Assembly (NCBI RefSeq): GCF_002002885.1
Contig: NZ_CP019510.1
Span: 5,642,001-5,706,000 of the forward strand
Direction of reading: 5' to 3'
DNA length: 64,000 nucleotides
DNA from: Janthinobacterium sp. LM6
GTDB taxonomy: Bacteria > Pseudomonadota > Gammaproteobacteria > Burkholderiales > Burkholderiaceae_D
A model generated the notes under the pieces. The model worked only from the letters and a program-made list of their open reading frames with translations, did no database searches and was not told the DNA's origin. Positions 61,600 to 64,000 of this stretch are shown in pieces; the first letter of the stretch is position 1, and each line of letters starts with the position of its first letter. Both the position numbers and the translations under genes were made by a program.

Positions 61600-62565
61600 T
61601 TATTTCAGCCAGCCGCGGTGGCGGAAGTACAGGAAGGGTGCGATGGCGCTGGTGACCATCAGGCCCCAGGCCCACGGATAGCCGAACGACCATTCCAGTT
61701 CCGGCATCAGCTTGAAATTCATGCCGTACACGCTGGCGATCAGGGTAGGCGGCAGGAAGGCCACGCTGGCCACCGAGAATATCTTGATGATCTTGTTCTG
61801 GTTGATGTTGATGAAGCCGACGGTGGCATCCATCAGGAAGTTGATTTTATCAAAAAGGAAAGACGTGTGGCCATCCAGCGATTCGATGTCGCGCAAAATC
61901 TGCCGCGCTTCCTCGAACTGCTCGGAATTGAGCAAGCGGCCACGCATCAGGAAACTCACGGCACGGCGCGTATCCATCATGTTGCGGCGGATGCGGCCAT
62001 TCAAATCTTCCTCGTGGGCAATCGCATTCAGCGCTTCAGCCGCGTGCGCATCGGTAAATTCCTTTTGCAGCACGCGCGTGCTGACTTCTTCCAGGTTCTG
62101 GTAGATGCCTTCGAGCACGTCGGCCGAATATTCGGCATCGGTGGCGTACAGGTCGAGCAGCACATCCATGTAGTCGGCAATCGAGCCTGGCCGCGAACGG
62201 GCGCGCATGCGCACCAGGCGGAACACGGGCAAGTCGTCCGTATGCATGGAAAACAAAATCTTGCGGGCCAGGATGAAGGCCACGGTGATGACGCGCGAGG
62301 GACCGTCGTCTTCTTCGCGCAGGAAGTCCGTGCGCAGGTGCAAGTCGCCGTTTTCCGCTTCGTAATAGCGGGCCGACGCTTCAATATCCTTGACTTCGTC
62401 TTCGCCCGGCAAGGTGACGTTGTAGATGGCCTTGACCCAGGCCCGTTCATCATCGGTGGGGTCGGTCAGGTCGACCCACACCGGTTCGGCATTTTCGAGG
62501 TCTGCGCGGCTGTCGATCGGCACCTGGTTGAGCCGGCCATTCTGTAATACAAAGACATTGATCAT
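61600..62565 (-). CDS. corA: Magnesium/cobalt transporter CorA
   Basis: Pentameric inner-membrane Mg2+ channel, 321 residues. A large N-terminal cytosolic domain is followed by two C-terminal helices; the selectivity motif YGMNF is at 280-284. The C-terminus ends FRHRGWLK with basic residues. CorC at 23409 is a functional relative but far away. Confidence 0.94.
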   Translation of the reverse strand: MINVFVLQNGRLNQVPIDSRADLENAEPVWVDLTDPTDDERAWVKAIYNVTLPGEDEVKDIEASARYYEAENGDLHLRTDFLREEDDGPSRVITVAFILARKILFSMHTDDLPVFRLVRMRARSRPGSIADYMDVLLDLYATDAEYSADVLEGIYQNLEEVSTRVLQKEFTDAHAAEALNAIAHEEDLNGRIRRNMMDTRRAVSFLMRGRLLNSEQFEEARQILRDIESLDGHTSFLFDKINFLMDATVGFININQNKIIKIFSVASVAFLPPTLIASVYGMNFKLMPELEWSFGYPWAWGLMVTSAIAPFLYFRHRGWLK

Positions 62566-62786
62566 GCGCGCTCTCAGCCGGATGTTGGGTTATCGTGATG
62601 TGCTGGCGCTGGCGCCAAAAATGAAAACAGCGCAAGTGTACCCGCAAAGGCCTTTTCACGACCACCCCCGGCACCGCTTTTTCACGGAAAAAGTGCGGCG
62701 TTGCACCAACCGGGCCAATTAAGATGCTGCGCCGCAATAATGCCAATCAGGCAGCTTTAATTTTATGCAAAGAAATTCCACTATCC

Positions 62787-63518
62787 TCAAGGCAATTCCG
62801 CCGCCCCCATGCGGCGCAGGATGACACTGGTACGCCGGTTCAGGTAGCCCGTATCGCGGTGGCGGTCGTAAAAGCGGGGATTCGGCAGCATCACGGCCAG
62901 TTTCGCCGCCTGTCCCGCGCTCAGGCCCGCCGCGCTGACCTTGTAATAGTGGCGCGCGGCCGCCTCGGCGCCAAAGGTGCCCGTGCCAAATTCCACCACG
63001 TTCAGATAAATCTCGAAAATGCGCTGCTTTTCCATCAGGTTTTCCAGCATATACGTGATGATCAGTTCCTGGCCCTTGCGCACATAGCTGCGCGAACCGG
63101 ACAGGAACAGGTTCTTCGCCAACTGCTGGGTGATGGTGGAGCCGCCCGCCACGACTTTCTGCTTCTTGCTGTTCTTTTCATATGCCTTTTGCAAGGCTTC
63201 CCAGTCCACGCCTTCGTGCTCGGAAAAATTCGCGTCTTCCGAGGCGATGATGGCCCGCTTCAGGTTGTTCGAAATGCGGTTGTACGGCACCCACGTCTGC
63301 TTGATGGTGGCATTGGGATTCTTGTCCTGCAAGACAGACAACTGTTCGCGCATGAAAGCCGTGCTGGTCGGGTTATGGTCGACCCACCACCAGATTTGCA
63401 GGAAGAAATACAGTTGCACGACGATAAACGCCAGCACGGGCAGGATGAACAGCCACTTGATCCAGCCGTAGCGGCTGCCGCTGTCGCCCTTGCGCGCGCC
63501 CTTCTTGCCGGCGCTCAC
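62787..63518 (-). CDS. mtgA: Monofunctional biosynthetic peptidoglycan transglycosylase
   Basis: Inner-membrane GT51 enzyme of 243 residues that polymerises lipid II. One helix (about 19-42) anchors it. The catalytic glutamate is E94 in AIIASEDANFSEHEGVDW; GGSTITQQLAKNLFLS and IFEIYLNVVEFGTGTFGAEAAARHYY are GT51 motifs. The GTG start at 63518 overlaps the aroE stop (GTGA), coupling the two. The frame is open 19 codons further inside aroE. Confidence 0.93.
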   Translation of the reverse strand: MSAGKKGARKGDSGSRYGWIKWLFILPVLAFIVVQLYFFLQIWWWVDHNPTSTAFMREQLSVLQDKNPNATIKQTWVPYNRISNNLKRAIIASEDANFSEHEGVDWEALQKAYEKNSKKQKVVAGGSTITQQLAKNLFLSGSRSYVRKGQELIITYMLENLMEKQRIFEIYLNVVEFGTGTFGAEAAARHYYKVSAAGLSAGQAAKLAVMLPNPRFYDRHRDTGYLNRRTSVILRRMGAAELP

Positions 63519-64000
63519 AGGGCACTGCGCAATTGCGCCAGCAAATCCTGCGTCTGCGGTCGTACGCCGCGCCACACGTAAAACGCTTCGGCCGCCTGCT
63601 CCACCAGCATGCCCAGGCCGTCGCGCACCTGCGCGCCATGCTGGGCGGCAAAGTCCATGAAGACGGTGGGCTGGGCGCCGTACATCATGTCCAGCGCCAG
63701 GGTGTCGCGGCCGAAAATACCCGGCGGCACGGGCGGCAAGTCGCCCGCCAGGCTGGCCGAGGTGGCGTTGATGACGATATCGAACTGGCCATCGGGCTGC
63801 ATGTAGCCGCCGGCGCGCAGCTGCCCGGGGTGCGCCAGCGCGTCGGCAAACTGCGCCACCAGCGCCTCGGCCGTGGCCACGGTGCGGTTGGCAATGAAGA
63901 TTTCCTGCGGCCCCTGCTCCAGCAAGGGCAGCACGACGCCGCGCGCCGCGCCGCCGGCGCCCAGCAGCAGGATACGCTTGCCCGCGACGCTCACGCCCGC
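63515..64000 (-). CDS. aroE: Shikimate dehydrogenase, partial at the right edge
   Basis: C-terminal 161 residues of the NADPH-dependent enzyme of aromatic amino-acid synthesis. The nucleotide-binding part is VAGKRILLLGAGGAARGVVLPLLE, followed by IANRT, DIVINATSASLAG and the conserved DGLGMLVEQAAEAFYVWRG. The substrate-binding N-terminus lies beyond the window. The stop overlaps the mtgA start. Confidence 0.93.
   Translation of the reverse strand, partial: AGVSVAGKRILLLGAGGAARGVVLPLLEQGPQEIFIANRTVATAEALVAQFADALAHPGQLRAGGYMQPDGQFDIVINATSASLAGDLPPVPPGIFGRDTLALDMMYGAQPTVFMDFAAQHGAQVRDGLGMLVEQAAEAFYVWRGVRPQTQDLLAQLRSAL

Overview
The window is high-GC, densely coded bacterial chromosome from a betaproteobacterium. 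It is most likely from the Oxalobacteraceae and close to Janthinobacterium. The evidence is gene content and order: miaB-phoH-ybeY-corC-lnt-glyQS-gmhB-plsC, waaA/waaC/pgm, yqgE-ruvX-pyrR-pyrB-pyrC', a pilGHIJ-chpA cluster and rubredoxin-thiD-hemL. A short palindromic GGGGTC(A/G)GACCC repeat also occurs three times between genes. The genus is an inference. I saw no rRNA, tRNA, CRISPR array, prophage or insertion sequence.

Layout. 1-5915 (minus strand): a ferric-type ABC importer (permease cut by the left edge, plus its binding protein), an MHS-type MFS transporter whose best start codon is out of frame because of a 7-base C run, then a 0.8 kb non-coding stretch and a thioredoxin-like gene. 5934-11736: aromatic acid catabolism, with an FAH-family hydrolase, a PcaT/KgtP-type transporter, pcaF, pcaJ and pcaI read leftward, and the IclR-type regulator pcaR read rightward. 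A perfect inverted repeat lies in the shared promoter region. 11737-19300: a ChaN-like lipoprotein; a BigR-like regulator with two YeeE/YedE half-transporters; a small PEP-CTERM-like exported protein; a coupled operon of DUF1697, DUF3224 and a 59-residue membrane protein; an orphan sensor kinase; an HDOD protein pair; and a small DNA-binding-like protein. 19988-31409 (plus strand): tRNA modification, ribosome maturation, lipoprotein acylation, glycyl-tRNA synthetase, heptose phosphatase, phospholipid acylation and a YgjP-type metallopeptidase. 31469-35588 (minus): Kdo and heptose transferases, phosphomannomutase/phosphoglucomutase and an H-NS protein.

36041-42480 (plus): apaH, an AraC regulator, and a five-gene run coding an AhpD-like protein, an acyl-CoA-dehydrogenase-like flavoprotein and a complete ABC importer with a Tat-exported binding protein. 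This run looks like an uptake-and-oxidation system for an unidentified compound and is the best candidate here for an undescribed system. 42477-47214 (minus): a lysophospholipid acyltransferase and a pyrimidine operon whose dihydroorotase homologue has lost the HxH metal ligands. 47556-49019: photolyase. 49021-58044 (minus): a twitching-motility chemosensory cluster with a 1763-residue ChpA. 58130-64000: rubredoxin, thiD, hemL, a HAD phosphatase, corA, mtgA and the 3' part of aroE, cut by the right edge.

Most operons use stop/start overlaps. Starts were set from ribosome binding sites and family N-termini, and are shorter than the longest open frame in about twenty genes.
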